Shown here: one piece after another, positions 40,547 through 49,145 of the stretch | Layout: every line of letters begins with the position of its first letter | Numbering within the stretch: position 1 is the first letter of the stretch | From: Subdoligranulum variabile | GTDB taxonomy: Bacteria; Bacillota; Clostridia; Oscillospirales; Ruminococcaceae | DNA: 64,000 bases | Assembly (NCBI GenBank): GCA_004554775.1 | Contig: SFKI01000009.1 | Coordinates: 8,054 to 72,053, forward strand | Direction: 5' to 3' | Position numbers and translations under genes: made by a program | The notes under the pieces: generated by a model | What the model was told of the DNA's origin: nothing | The model's database searches: none | The model's input: only the letters and a program-made list of their open reading frames with translations

Positions 40547-40814
40547 GGGATTTCCTCCTTTTTGGATAAAACATGAAACTCTTTTTAACAAAAGGGCATT
40601 TATCTGTATTATAGCACAATGTGAATTATTTTGGTAGATTTTTTTGCAAAAAAATTAACATACCTGTAAATTTGCCCAAGTTTAGCCCGGCCGTTCAATC
40701 TGCTGACCGCACACAAAAAACAGATGACTGTAAAATATGCACAAAAGACAGCCTGCTTTTTTGGAGGTAAAAAGCCAAAACTGACGAAATATGCCAAGCT
40801 GTACAATTTGCCCC

Positions 40815-40843
40815 TTGACCGCAGGCCCAGACTGTGCTACCAT
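40815..40843 (+). promoter_or_regulatory. amt promoter
   Basis: TTGACC (40815-40820) and an extended -10, TGC plus TACCAT (40838-40843), with a 17-bp spacer. It lies ahead of a terminator-like hairpin and the amt start. Confidence 0.6.
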
Positions 40844-40864
40844 GACCACAATGCAACAAACGGC

Positions 40865-40906
40865 AAAGGCGCCGGACGGGATAGTAAGCTCCCGCCCGGC
40901 GCCTTT
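40865..40906 (+). promoter_or_regulatory. Attenuator-like hairpin in the amt leader
   Basis: AAAGGCGCCGG pairs with CCGGCGCCTTT and an inner CGGGA/TCCCG extends the stem; TTTTGTTGTTGG follows. Placed about 20 bases after the predicted transcription start and about 55 before the amt ATG, it looks like a transcription attenuator for the ammonium transporter. It could alternatively end an unannotated upstream transcript. Confidence 0.6.
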
Positions 40907-40960
40907 TGTTGTTGGTTGTAAAGCTGGAAAGCAGGAAAGCAAGAGAGAGGAGTTTTGTTT

Positions 40961-42676
40961 ATGTACAACTCTGCGGACGTTACCTGGACGTTGGTTGCGG
41001 CGTTCCTGGTATTTTTTATGCAGGCAGGCTTTGCTTTGTGCGAGGCTGGCCTGACCCGCGCAAAGAACACCGGCAATATTCTGATGAAGAATATGATGGA
41101 CTTTTGCATCGGCACGCCATGCTACTGGCTGGTGGGCTTCGGCATCATGTTTGCCGGGTCCGGCGCGCTGATCGGCGGGTTTGACCCGTTTATTCAGGGC
41201 AGTTATGATTTCGGCACGCTACCGGTCTGGGTCTATGCGGTGTTCCAGACTGTGTTCTGCGCCACGGCCGCCACGATCGTTTCCGGTTCGATGGCCGAGC
41301 GCACCAAGTTCAGTGCATACTGCTGTTACTCGGCAGCTATCAGCCTGATCGTCTATCCTATTTCCGGCCACTGGATCTGGGGCGGCGGCTGGCTGGCACA
41401 GCTCGGATTCCATGATTTTGCCGGTTCTACGGCAGTCCACTTTGTGGGCGGCGTTACCGCCTGCCTGGGTGCCTGGATGCTCGGCCCCCGCATTGGCAAA
41501 TATGGCAAGGACGGCAAGGCCCGGGCAATCCCCGGCCATAACCTGACCGCCATGGCACTGGGCGTATTTATCCTGTGGTTCTGCTGGTTCGGCTTCAACG
41601 GCGGTTCTACCGTCAGCATGACCGGCGACGATACGATGGTTTCTGCGGGCCTCATCTGCTTTAACACCAACTTGGCTGCGGCCTTGGCTACGGTGGCCGC
41701 GCTGATCGTCAGCTGGGTGCGCTACGGCAAGCCCGATGTCTCGCTTACCTTTAACGGTGCGCTGGCCGGTCTGGTTGCCATCACTGCAGGCTGCGATGTC
41801 GTCGATCCCTTCGGTGCGGCGGTCATCGGCGTGGTGGCCGGTGTGCTCTGCATCTTCTCGGTCGAATTTTTTGATAACATCGCCAAGATCGACGACCCTG
41901 TCGGTGCGGTGTCTGTCCATTGCATGAACGGCCTGTGGGGCACGCTGGCGGTCGGCCTGTTTGCCACCGATGGCGGCCTGTTCTACGGCGGCGGGCTTGC
42001 CAAGCTCGGCATCCAGCTGCTGGGTGTTGTCAGCGTGGCGGCCTGGGTATTGGTCACGATGAGCATTATCTTTACCATCATCAAAAAGACCATCGGCCTG
42101 CGCGTTTCTGAGAAAGAGGAACTTGACGGTCTGGATATCCACGAGCATGGCCTGACCAGCGCCTACGCCGGTTTTGCCATCAACGATGCCACCTACGCCG
42201 AGCTGGATGTGAACGAGAACACCGACCTGGGCGAAGATGATATCGAAAAGGCAAGCCCCGAAAAGGTCGCGGCCGCCGTCAAGGTCAGCCGCGAGACCCC
42301 GCTGCCTGCCGAGTTGGATTCCGGTATGCACAAGGTATCCATCATCGTGCAGCTGGCCAAGTTTGAAAGCTTGAAGCAGGCGCTGAACAAGATCGGCGTT
42401 ACCGGCATGACCGTGACCCAGGTCATGGGCTGCGGAATCCAGAAGGGCAGCGGCGAGAAGTACCGTGGCGCTGAAGTGGACGCTACTCTGCTGCCCAAAG
42501 TCAAGGTGGAAGTCGTCGTCAGTAAGATCCCGGTCGAGAAGGTCATCGACGAAGCGACCAAGGCACTGTACACCGGCCACATCGGCGACGGCAAGATCTT
42601 TGTGTACAATGTTGCCAAGGTCGTAAAGGTCCGCACCGGCGAGCAGGATTACGCTGCGTTGCAGGATGTAGAATGA
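40961..42676 (+). CDS. amt: Ammonium transporter fused to a PII signalling domain
   Basis: This 571-residue protein couples an Amt channel (about residues 1-400) to a complete PII/GlnK domain (about 456-571). The channel has eleven or so membrane helices with FAGSTAVHFVGGVTACLGAW and SVHCMNGLWGTLAVG supplying the twin histidines, plus PGHNLTAMALGVFILWFCWF. The PII part begins MHKVSIIVQLAKFESLKQAL and contains the T-loop with EKYRGAEVDATLLPKVK, where the tyrosine matches the uridylylated Tyr51. In most bacteria GlnK is a separate protein that plugs Amt; here the gate would be tethered. ATG follows GGAG; an upstream TTG in frame is not preferred. Confidence 0.95.
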   Translation: MYNSADVTWTLVAAFLVFFMQAGFALCEAGLTRAKNTGNILMKNMMDFCIGTPCYWLVGFGIMFAGSGALIGGFDPFIQGSYDFGTLPVWVYAVFQTVFCATAATIVSGSMAERTKFSAYCCYSAAISLIVYPISGHWIWGGGWLAQLGFHDFAGSTAVHFVGGVTACLGAWMLGPRIGKYGKDGKARAIPGHNLTAMALGVFILWFCWFGFNGGSTVSMTGDDTMVSAGLICFNTNLAAALATVAALIVSWVRYGKPDVSLTFNGALAGLVAITAGCDVVDPFGAAVIGVVAGVLCIFSVEFFDNIAKIDDPVGAVSVHCMNGLWGTLAVGLFATDGGLFYGGGLAKLGIQLLGVVSVAAWVLVTMSIIFTIIKKTIGLRVSEKEELDGLDIHEHGLTSAYAGFAINDATYAELDVNENTDLGEDDIEKASPEKVAAAVKVSRETPLPAELDSGMHKVSIIVQLAKFESLKQALNKIGVTGMTVTQVMGCGIQKGSGEKYRGAEVDATLLPKVKVEVVVSKIPVEKVIDEATKALYTGHIGDGKIFVYNVAKVVKVRTGEQDYAALQDVE

Positions 42677-42717
42677 GTGGGTCATTATAATATTATAATA
42701 AGGTATAAAGGTCAGTA

Positions 42718-42751
42718 AAAAGCGGTGCCGCGTGGGAACGGCACCGCTTTT
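42718..42751 (+). terminator. amt terminator
   Basis: AAAAGCGGTGCCG and CGGCACCGCTTTT form a perfect 13-bp stem with an eight-base loop, followed by GCTTTG. The A-run on the left also permits use by the convergent lipoprotein gene. Confidence 0.88.
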
Positions 42752-42766
42752 GCTTTGTAGGTTCTT

Positions 42767-43288
42767 TTACCCGGCTTTGCCAGAAAAAATCATGTTCAGC
42801 GTTACCAGCTTATCCGGCACTTCGGTCAAAACCATGCTCCCAAAATTAGTAGTAACACCGGCACTAGCCAGCAAATCAGCCTGGCTGGCGGGGTCACTGG
42901 CGATATTCTGCGCGTTTTCCAAAATGCCAGACCAGTTTGTGTCCAGAAGGTCCCGCTGTTCCTGCGGGAGTGCGGCCATCCAGTCCGCAGCAGTCGCCGC
43001 GTCAATGTCGGCATAGCTCAGATATTCCACAAGCGCGGCCGCAGCGCGGGCGCTTTTCAGGCTGCCGCCTGCTGTGTCGGCGGCAAAATCGACACAGCCA
43101 TCCAGTACGCTGCGCTGCTCGGCGGTGGTGTCATGGCTGGGGTCAGCCGGGACGGGTGCTACAGCAGATTCCACCGTGGCAGTGCTGCTGATTTCAGACG
43201 ATACAGCAGCAGAATCCATCGTGGTATCGCCGCAGGCCGTCAGCACGGCCAGCAGCAGCGCCAGCAAAAAAGTTGTAAGTCTACGCAT
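42767..43288 (-). CDS. Hypothetical lipoprotein
   Basis: This 173-residue protein opens MRRLTTFLLALLLAVLTACG, a clear lipobox (LTAC) with the lipidated cysteine at about residue 19. A Ser/Thr/Ala spacer of some 30 residues leads to an acidic, helical domain with an alanine-rich stretch (ARAAAALVEYLSYADIDAAT). I do not recognise the domain. The cell-surface location is inferred from the signal. It converges on amt and is co-directional with, and downstream of, the HxlR gene 35 bp away. Confidence 0.7.
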   Translation of the reverse strand: MRRLTTFLLALLLAVLTACGDTTMDSAAVSSEISSTATVESAVAPVPADPSHDTTAEQRSVLDGCVDFAADTAGGSLKSARAAAALVEYLSYADIDAATAADWMAALPQEQRDLLDTNWSGILENAQNIASDPASQADLLASAGVTTNFGSMVLTEVPDKLVTLNMIFSGKAG

Positions 43289-43323
43289 GGGAGATTCCTC
43301 CTAACATGTTCCTTACCAATATA

Positions 43324-43725
43324 TTATTCACAGCAGGCATGCTTCGCGCCGACGGGGGCAGCGGGCTTGCCGTCACAGCAGCTGTTGCAGGCGTTTTTGC
43401 GGATGTACGCCTGTATATCGTCAAAAATCGACATCAGAGCTTCGCCGTTGGGGGTCAGGCGGTAGTCTACGCGGGGCGGGACCTCGCCATAGTCGATGCG
43501 TTCGACCAGCCCGTCCGCGGCCAGCTCTTTCAACTGATTCGAGAGCATCTTGTGGGTCACACCGTCCAGCAGGCGGCGCAGCTCGCCATAGCGCAGCGTG
43601 CCGTGTGCGCCTACCATAAATAGGATGCGCATTTTCCATTTTCCGCTGATTTGGTCCATGACTTCTTCCATTTTATCGCAGCCAACATCGGCGTAGCGGC
43701 AGTTGCAGTTCGCGTTCGGGTGCAT
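43324..43725 (-). CDS. HxlR-family regulator with cysteine-rich ends
   Basis: This 133-residue MarR-like winged-helix regulator carries the HxlR core: MDQISGKWKMRILFMVGAHG, RYGELRRLLDGVTHKMLSNQ, LKELAADGLVERIDYGEVPP and VDYRLTPNGEAL. The start MHPNANCNCRYADVGC follows AGGAGG. Cysteines cluster at the N-terminus (CNC, GC) and again at the C-terminus (CNSCCDG and HACCE), which suggests metal or redox sensing, as in HypR or thiol-stress sensors of this family. Regulated genes are not obvious: a lipoprotein downstream and, divergently, an aminopeptidase. Confidence 0.88.
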   Translation of the reverse strand: MHPNANCNCRYADVGCDKMEEVMDQISGKWKMRILFMVGAHGTLRYGELRRLLDGVTHKMLSNQLKELAADGLVERIDYGEVPPRVDYRLTPNGEALMSIFDDIQAYIRKNACNSCCDGKPAAPVGAKHACCE

Positions 43726-43822
43726 AACAAAACCTCCTGGGGTACTTTCCAAAAAGTGCGTACTTGTCAAAATAGGATATAAAGCTATACTGAGTATAGA
43801 ACAAATTTTCCTGATTTGCAAC

Positions 43823-43851
43823 TTGTTCCCGCTGTGCGTTTGCGGTACAAT
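43823..43851 (+). promoter_or_regulatory. Possible apeB promoter
   Basis: TTGTTC (43823-43828) and TACAAT (43846-43851) lie 17 bp apart about 70 bp upstream of the aminopeptidase start, in the divergent gap shared with hxlR. Confidence 0.45.
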
Positions 43852-43919
43852 AATACCGTATGACCCAATCCGGACCCCAAAAGCCGGGAAAATTAAATCA
43901 GTAAGGAAGAAAAGTACCT

Positions 43920-45218
43920 ATGCTCGATGATTTGTTTGAATTTTTGCAGGGGGCAGTGACCCCCTATCATGCGGCCGCCATGGCCGCAGCCTGGCTGGAT
44001 GCAGCCGGTTATACCCGCCTGGAGGAAGCCGATTACTGGAACCTGGAAGCCGGTAAGGGATATTATATTACCCGCAATGGTTCCTCGGTCATCGCCTGGC
44101 GCGTGCCGGAGCATGCCATCGGCGGTTGGCGCATCGCAGCCAGCCACAGCGATTCCCCGTGCTGGAAGATCAAAAATGAAAAGGTCGAAAATGACGGCTG
44201 TGTCCGCCTGAGCGTCGAAGGCTACGGCGGCATGATCATGTCCACCTGGCTGGACCGTCCGCTGACCGTTGCGGGCCGCGTTATGGTCAAGACCGAGGAC
44301 GGTATCGAAAGCCGCCTGGTCAACATCGATGAAGACCTGCTGGTCATTCCGTCGCTGGCCATCCACATGCAGCGCAATGTCAACAAAGGCAAGGAATTCA
44401 ACCCCCAGATCGATATGCAGCCGCTGTGGGGCCCTGTGGGCTGCCGCAGCCTGACCGATGTGCTGTGTGAGGAATTGGGCGTGCAGCCAGAGAATATCCT
44501 GGACCGTGATTTGCAGCTGGTGACGCGCCAGCAGCCCACGCGGCTGGGCCCGGACGGCGAGTATTTCCTCGCCCCGCGCATTGATGACCTGGAATGTGCT
44601 GCTACCACGCTGCTGGCCTTTTTGGATGCCGCACCCGACTGCGACAGCGCCTGCGCCCCGGTGTGGGCGATGTTCGACAACGAGGAAGTCGGTTCCTCCA
44701 GCCGGATGGGCGCCGAGAGCAGCTACCTGCGTGATGTGCTCTACCGTATCATTGGTTCCATCCCGCACAGCGCCCAGGCCGCGCAGCAGGCTATGGCCAA
44801 CAGCTACATGCTTAGCGCCGACAACGCCCACGCGACCCACCCGAACTTCCCGCAGAAGGCCGACCCCTGCGCGCCCGTACACATGGGCGAGGGTGTTGTG
44901 GTGAAGTACAACGCCAGCCAGAAGTACACGACCAACGCTGTTAGTGGTGCGATTTTCAAGGAGATCTGCCGCAAAGCCGGTGTGCCAGTGCAGGTGTTCA
45001 CCAACCGTGCCGATGAGCCGGGCGGCAGCACCTTAGGCAACCTGCAAAGCCACACGCTGCCGATCCCGATGGCCGATATCGGCCTGGCGCAGCTGGCCAT
45101 GCACAGCGCGGTCGAGACTGCTGCCGTGGCCGACGCTGACCATATGATCAACGCGGTCGAAGAATTCTACCGTGTGCATTTGCGTGCCTTGGGCGACGGC
45201 ACCTACACGCTGGAATGA
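43920..45218 (+). CDS. apeB: M18 family aminopeptidase
   Basis: This 432-residue dinuclear-zinc aminopeptidase removes N-terminal residues, typically acidic ones, from peptides in the cytoplasm. Family landmarks: AASHSDSPCWKIKNE (metal histidine and aspartate), ARIDDLECAATTLL-like text (FLAPRIDDLECA), FDNEEVGSSSRMGAES with the catalytic glutamates, MLSADNAHATHPNFP and, at the end, GSTLGNLQSHTLPIPMADIGL. Length is normal. A GGAAG lies 12-16 bases before the ATG, so the ribosome-binding site is weak. It is coupled to gluQ by an ATGA overlap. Confidence 0.94.
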   Translation: MLDDLFEFLQGAVTPYHAAAMAAAWLDAAGYTRLEEADYWNLEAGKGYYITRNGSSVIAWRVPEHAIGGWRIAASHSDSPCWKIKNEKVENDGCVRLSVEGYGGMIMSTWLDRPLTVAGRVMVKTEDGIESRLVNIDEDLLVIPSLAIHMQRNVNKGKEFNPQIDMQPLWGPVGCRSLTDVLCEELGVQPENILDRDLQLVTRQQPTRLGPDGEYFLAPRIDDLECAATTLLAFLDAAPDCDSACAPVWAMFDNEEVGSSSRMGAESSYLRDVLYRIIGSIPHSAQAAQQAMANSYMLSADNAHATHPNFPQKADPCAPVHMGEGVVVKYNASQKYTTNAVSGAIFKEICRKAGVPVQVFTNRADEPGGSTLGNLQSHTLPIPMADIGLAQLAMHSAVETAAVADADHMINAVEEFYRVHLRALGDGTYTLE

Positions 45219-46135
45219 CCACGGGCCGTTACGCACCCAGCCCCAGCGGGCGGATGCACCTGGGTAATCTGATGTGCTGCCTGCTGGCCTGGCTTTCCGC
45301 CAAAAGCAAGGGCGGGCAGGTGCTGTTGCGCATTGAGGATTTGGACACCCAGCGCTGCCCCCGTGTGTTTGCCGATGCCATCATCGACGACCTTGCCTGG
45401 CTGGGCCTTGCCGCCGACGGGCCGCAGCCGCCCGTTTACCAGAGTGAGCGGGCGGAAATTTACCAACGCTACTACGATATTTTGGCCTGCCGCGGGCTGG
45501 TATATCCCTGCTTTTGCAGTCGCAGCCAGCTCCACGCGGCCAGCGCACCCCACCGCAGCGACGGCCAGGTCATCTATGCTGGTACCTGCCGGGGTCTGAC
45601 CCCCGCCGAAGCAGCCGAGCGCCGCAAGACCCGTGCCCCTGCCTGGCGCGTGCAGGTGCCCGATGAGACGATCGCCTTTACCGACGGCCACCTTGGCCCC
45701 TATGCCGAGAACCTTGCCCGCGATTGCGGAGACTTTTACCTGCGCCGGGCCGACGGTGTGTTTGCCTACCAGCTGGCCGTGGTGGTCGATGATGCCTTGA
45801 TGGGTGTGACCGAGGTCGTGCGCGGCAGCGACTTGCTGTCCAGCACGCCGCGCCAGCTGTGGCTTTACCGCGAACTGGGGCTGATCCCACCTGCATTTTA
45901 CCACCTGCCGCTGCTGCTGGCCCCGGATGGCCGCCGCCTTTCCAAACGCGACGGCGACCAGAGCCTGGAAAACCTGCGGGCGAAGTATGCGCCCGAGGAG
46001 ATCATCGGCAAGCTGGCGTTTGTCTGCGGCTTGCAGGATACGCCCCGCCCGGTAACGCCTGCGGAACTGGCCGCAGACTTCGACTGGGCCAAAGTGCCGA
46101 AAAATGACATTGTTTTGCCGGAAAGTATGTTTTAA
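45215..46135 (+). CDS. gluQ: Glutamyl-Q tRNA(Asp) synthetase
   Basis: GluQ-RS transfers glutamate onto queuosine in the anticodon of tRNA-Asp and is a truncated glutamyl-tRNA synthetase. The 306-residue protein lacks the C-terminal anticodon-binding domains. The HIGH-like motif is RYAPSPSGRMHLGNLM, the KMSKS-like motif RRLSKRDG, and the zinc ligands fit CFC, the tyrosine of VIYAG, and TC around residues 100-125. It is a clear GluQ-RS and not a full GltX by length and zinc motif. The start overlaps apeB by four bases. GluQ-RS is less common in Firmicutes than in Proteobacteria, from general knowledge. Confidence 0.92.
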   Translation: MTTGRYAPSPSGRMHLGNLMCCLLAWLSAKSKGGQVLLRIEDLDTQRCPRVFADAIIDDLAWLGLAADGPQPPVYQSERAEIYQRYYDILACRGLVYPCFCSRSQLHAASAPHRSDGQVIYAGTCRGLTPAEAAERRKTRAPAWRVQVPDETIAFTDGHLGPYAENLARDCGDFYLRRADGVFAYQLAVVVDDALMGVTEVVRGSDLLSSTPRQLWLYRELGLIPPAFYHLPLLLAPDGRRLSKRDGDQSLENLRAKYAPEEIIGKLAFVCGLQDTPRPVTPAELAADFDWAKVPKNDIVLPESMF

Positions 46136-46173
46136 TAAGGTTACTGTCTTAGCAAAGGAGCAATAGAGGAAGC

Positions 46174-48762
46174 ATGCAACGCTATGAGATCACCGGTATG
46201 AGCTGTGCGGCTTGTGCCAGCCATGTGGAAAAAGCGGTCAAGGCGGTGCCAGGTGTCGCCAGTGTCGCAGTCAGCCTGCTGACCAACTCGATGCAGGTCG
46301 ACTACACCCCCGATGCTGACCCGGACAAGATGGTAAAGCGCATCTGCAATGCGGTGGAAGCCGCCGGTTACGGTGCCAGCCTGGCCACCGCCGAAAGCGA
46401 AAACGCCGAACTGGAGGACACCGAGACCCCGAAACTGAAAAAACGCCTAATTGCCAGCCTGTGCTTTTTGGTGCCGCTGATGTATGTCTCGATGGGCCAT
46501 ATGATCGGCCTGCCGCTGGGCTCGGTTTTCCATGGCGGCGGGTGGCATGCCATTTTGTACGCTGTTACCCAGCTTGTGCTGACACTGCCCGTCTGCTGGA
46601 TCAACCGCGCATTCTTTATCAGCGGTTGGAAAGGCATTAAAAACCGTGCCCCCGGCATGGATGCGCTGGTCGCACTTGGCGCGGGCGCATCGCTGGCCTA
46701 TGGTGTGTTCGCCATTGTCATGATCGTGACCGGTGTGGAGACTGGCAATGATGACCTGGTCATGCAGTACCGCCACGATCTATATTTTGAATCTGCCGCT
46801 ATGATCCTTACGCTGATCACTGTCGGCAAAACGCTGGAAGCCTACAGCAAGGGCAAGACGACCGACGCACTGAAAAGCCTGATGAAGCTGGCTCCGCAGA
46901 CCGCCTGCGTGCTGCGCGATGGCGAGCAGGTCACGCTGCCGGTCAGTGAAGTGCAGGTTGGCGACCTGTTCCTCGTCCGCCCGGGCGAGTCCATCCCCGT
47001 GGACGGCACCGTCACCGAGGGCATTTCCAGCGTGAACGAAGCCGCTCTGACCGGCGAGAGCATGCCGGTGGACAAGTTTCCCGGTTCGCCCGTCAGCGCC
47101 GCGACCATCAACCAGAACGGCGCGCTGACCTGCCGGGCCGAGCGTGTCGGCCAGGATACTACCTTGTCCCAGGTTATCCGCCTGGTGCGGGACGCCGCCG
47201 CCACCAAGGCCCCGCTGGCCAAAACGGCCGATAAAGTCTCCGGCATCTTTGTGCCGACCGTTATCTGCATTGCAGCGTTGACTTTCGCTGTCTGGCTGCT
47301 GCTGGGCCAGACCTTTACCTACGCGCTGGCGCGCGGCATCAGCGTGCTGGTCATCAGCTGCCCCTGCGCACTGGGCCTGGCAACGCCTGTTGCCATCATG
47401 GTCGGCAGCGGTGTGGGTGCTAAAAACGGCATCCTGTTCAAGACAGCCGCCAGCCTGGAGACTACCGGTTACACCGATGCCGTGCTGCTGGATAAGACCG
47501 GCACCATCACCACTGGTGAGCCGAGCGTCGTCAAGGTCGTGGGAACCCGCAACGTGCCCGAAAAATTCCTGCTCAGCATGGCCGCTGGTCTCGAACTGCG
47601 CAGCGAGCACCCGCTGGCCCGTGCCATTTTGCGGGAAGCGGACAGGGACAAGCTTTCCTACGCCACTGTTACGGATTTTGAGGCGGTTCCCGGCAAGGGC
47701 TTGCAGGGCAAAGTGGCCGGTAAGCTCATCGCGGGCGGCAACGCCAAGTTTATCCGCGAGACCTGCGAACTGCCCCCCGACTTGGAGCAGGCGGGCGAGG
47801 AAATGAGCCGCGATGGCGTGACCCCACTGTACTTCTCGCTGGCCGGCAAGGCCGCAGGTGTCATCGGTGTGTCTGACGTTGTCAAGCAGACCTCGGCCGA
47901 GGCCATCAGCCAGATGAAAGCACTGGGCCTGCAGGTCGTGCTGCTGACCGGCGATAATGCTGCCACTGCCAAGCATATCGGCACAATGGTCGGCCTGGAC
48001 GAGCAGCATGTTATCGCCGGTGTGCTGCCCGCCGGTAAAGAGGCCGAAGTCCGCCGCTTGCAGGCGGTGGGCCGCGTAGCCATGGTGGGCGACGGCATCA
48101 ACGATGCCCCGGCCCTGACCCGTGCCGAGACCGGCATTGCCATCGGCGCCGGTGCCGATGTGGCGCTGGACACCGCCGACGTCGTGCTGGTGCGCAGCGA
48201 TCTGGCCGATGTGCCCGCTGCGGTGCGCCTGTCCCGCGCGGTGGTGCGCAACATCCACCAGAACCTGTTCTGGGCGTTCTTCTACAACGCGGTCTGCATC
48301 CCACTGGCGGCGGGTGTGTTCACCGGCATCGGCATCACGCTCAACCCGATGATCGCCTCGGCTGCAATGAGCCTTTCCAGCGTCTGCGTCGTCACCAACG
48401 CACTGCGGCTGAACACCTTTGACCCGCGCAGTGCCGCCCATGATGCACCGCCCAAACGCAAAGCTCCCGCGCGTGAGTTGCCCGCCGCAGCCCCGTGCGA
48501 GACCAATACCTGCCCTGTGCAGTGTGAAATTAAAACGGAGGAAGTAACCATGAAAAAGACCATCCATATCGAAGGCATGATGTGCGGCCACTGCGAGGCC
48601 ACCGTGAAAAAGGCGCTGGAAGCGCTGGACGGCGTGCAGAGCGCCGAGGTCAGCCACGAGAAAGGCACCGCCGTGGTCGCCCTGGCCGCTGACGTAGCCG
48701 ACGCCGACCTGAAAGCCGCTGTCGAAGCCAAGGATTACACCGTAACGGGCATCGACGCATGA
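46174..48762 (+). CDS. copA: Copper-translocating P1B-type ATPase with C-terminal CopZ-like domain
   Basis: This 862-residue copper exporter has an N-terminal heavy-metal domain (MSCAACASHVEKAV), then eight membrane helices with the CPC motif ISCPCALGLATPV. The actuator motif is ALTGESMPVD, the phosphorylation site LLDKTGTITTGEPS, HP motif SEHPLARAI and hinge GDGINDAPAL. Past the usual end, a Cys-containing spacer (CETNTCPVQC) leads to a second heavy-metal domain, MKKTIHIEGMMCGHCEATVK (from residue 793). Metal-binding domains are normally N-terminal in CopA, so this looks like a fusion with a copZ gene that kept its own ribosome-binding site. A Shine-Dalgarno, GGAGCAATAGAGG, precedes the start. 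Confidence 0.95.
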   Translation: MQRYEITGMSCAACASHVEKAVKAVPGVASVAVSLLTNSMQVDYTPDADPDKMVKRICNAVEAAGYGASLATAESENAELEDTETPKLKKRLIASLCFLVPLMYVSMGHMIGLPLGSVFHGGGWHAILYAVTQLVLTLPVCWINRAFFISGWKGIKNRAPGMDALVALGAGASLAYGVFAIVMIVTGVETGNDDLVMQYRHDLYFESAAMILTLITVGKTLEAYSKGKTTDALKSLMKLAPQTACVLRDGEQVTLPVSEVQVGDLFLVRPGESIPVDGTVTEGISSVNEAALTGESMPVDKFPGSPVSAATINQNGALTCRAERVGQDTTLSQVIRLVRDAAATKAPLAKTADKVSGIFVPTVICIAALTFAVWLLLGQTFTYALARGISVLVISCPCALGLATPVAIMVGSGVGAKNGILFKTAASLETTGYTDAVLLDKTGTITTGEPSVVKVVGTRNVPEKFLLSMAAGLELRSEHPLARAILREADRDKLSYATVTDFEAVPGKGLQGKVAGKLIAGGNAKFIRETCELPPDLEQAGEEMSRDGVTPLYFSLAGKAAGVIGVSDVVKQTSAEAISQMKALGLQVVLLTGDNAATAKHIGTMVGLDEQHVIAGVLPAGKEAEVRRLQAVGRVAMVGDGINDAPALTRAETGIAIGAGADVALDTADVVLVRSDLADVPAAVRLSRAVVRNIHQNLFWAFFYNAVCIPLAAGVFTGIGITLNPMIASAAMSLSSVCVVTNALRLNTFDPRSAAHDAPPKRKAPARELPAAAPCETNTCPVQCEIKTEEVTMKKTIHIEGMMCGHCEATVKKALEALDGVQSAEVSHEKGTAVVALAADVADADLKAAVEAKDYTVTGIDA
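48550..48762 (+). CDS. copZ: Possible independent CopZ copper chaperone from an internal start in copA
   Basis: In frame with copA, ATG at 48550 follows GGAGG with an eight-base spacing, as good as any ribosome-binding site in the window. The 70-residue product MKKTIHIEGMMCGHCEATVK and onwards has the size and MxCxxC motif of CopZ chaperones, which hand Cu(I) to CopA. It could be made both as part of CopA and alone. E. coli also derives a short chaperone from copA, but by frameshifting. This is inference from the start signal. Confidence 0.5.
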   Translation: MKKTIHIEGMMCGHCEATVKKALEALDGVQSAEVSHEKGTAVVALAADVADADLKAAVEAKDYTVTGIDA

Positions 48763-49037
48763 GCGTGATCCGCCGCCGCTGGCATTTCACGGGAAATGTA
48801 CAGGGGGTAGGGTTCCGCTACTATGCGCGGTACTCTGCCCAGCACCTGGGGCTGACTGGTTGGGTCGCCAACAACTGGGACGGCAGTGTGTCGATGGAAG
48901 CCCAGGGCGAGCGTGCCGCATTGGACCAGCTGGTGCCGATGATCGAGCGCAGCAACCGCTGGGTGCGCATCGAGGGCATGACCGTGGAAAATCTGCCGCT
49001 CAAGGAGCACGAGTACGGTTTCAGCGAAAGAGGATAA
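48759..49037 (+). CDS. acyP: Acylphosphatase
   Basis: Acylphosphatase hydrolyses carboxyl-phosphate bonds such as acetyl phosphate. The 92-residue protein has the active-site region VQGVGFRYYARYSAQHLGLTG with the catalytic arginine and WVANNWDGSVSMEAQGE with the catalytic asparagine. The start codon overlaps the copA stop (ATGA), so it is translationally coupled to the copper pump. A link to the acyl-phosphate chemistry of P-type ATPases is only suggestive. Confidence 0.95.
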   Translation: MSVIRRRWHFTGNVQGVGFRYYARYSAQHLGLTGWVANNWDGSVSMEAQGERAALDQLVPMIERSNRWVRIEGMTVENLPLKEHEYGFSERG

Positions 49038-49040
49038 GCG

Positions 49041-49068
49041 AAGCCTCCCCGTTTTTGGGGAGGCTTTT
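49041..49068 (+). terminator. Terminator after acyP
   Basis: AAGCCTCCCC and GGGGAGGCTT enclose GTTTTT and are followed by TTTGCG. Confidence 0.85.
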
Positions 49069-49083
49069 TGCGTAGCCCCGGGG

Positions 49084-49112
49084 TTTACCGCGCCCCTATA
49101 ACGTGGTATAAT
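49084..49112 (+). promoter_or_regulatory. rsmI promoter
   Basis: TTTACC (49084-49089) and an extended -10, TGG plus TATAAT (49107-49112), with a 17-bp spacer. Confidence 0.75.
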
Positions 49113-49145
49113 ATACAATTATAGTATAGAAAAGGGGGCAGCATT

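Noticed and set aside
40610..40810. Short frames in the oadG-amt gap
   Set aside because: No ribosome-binding sites or recognisable protein features; the region looks like promoter and leader DNA.
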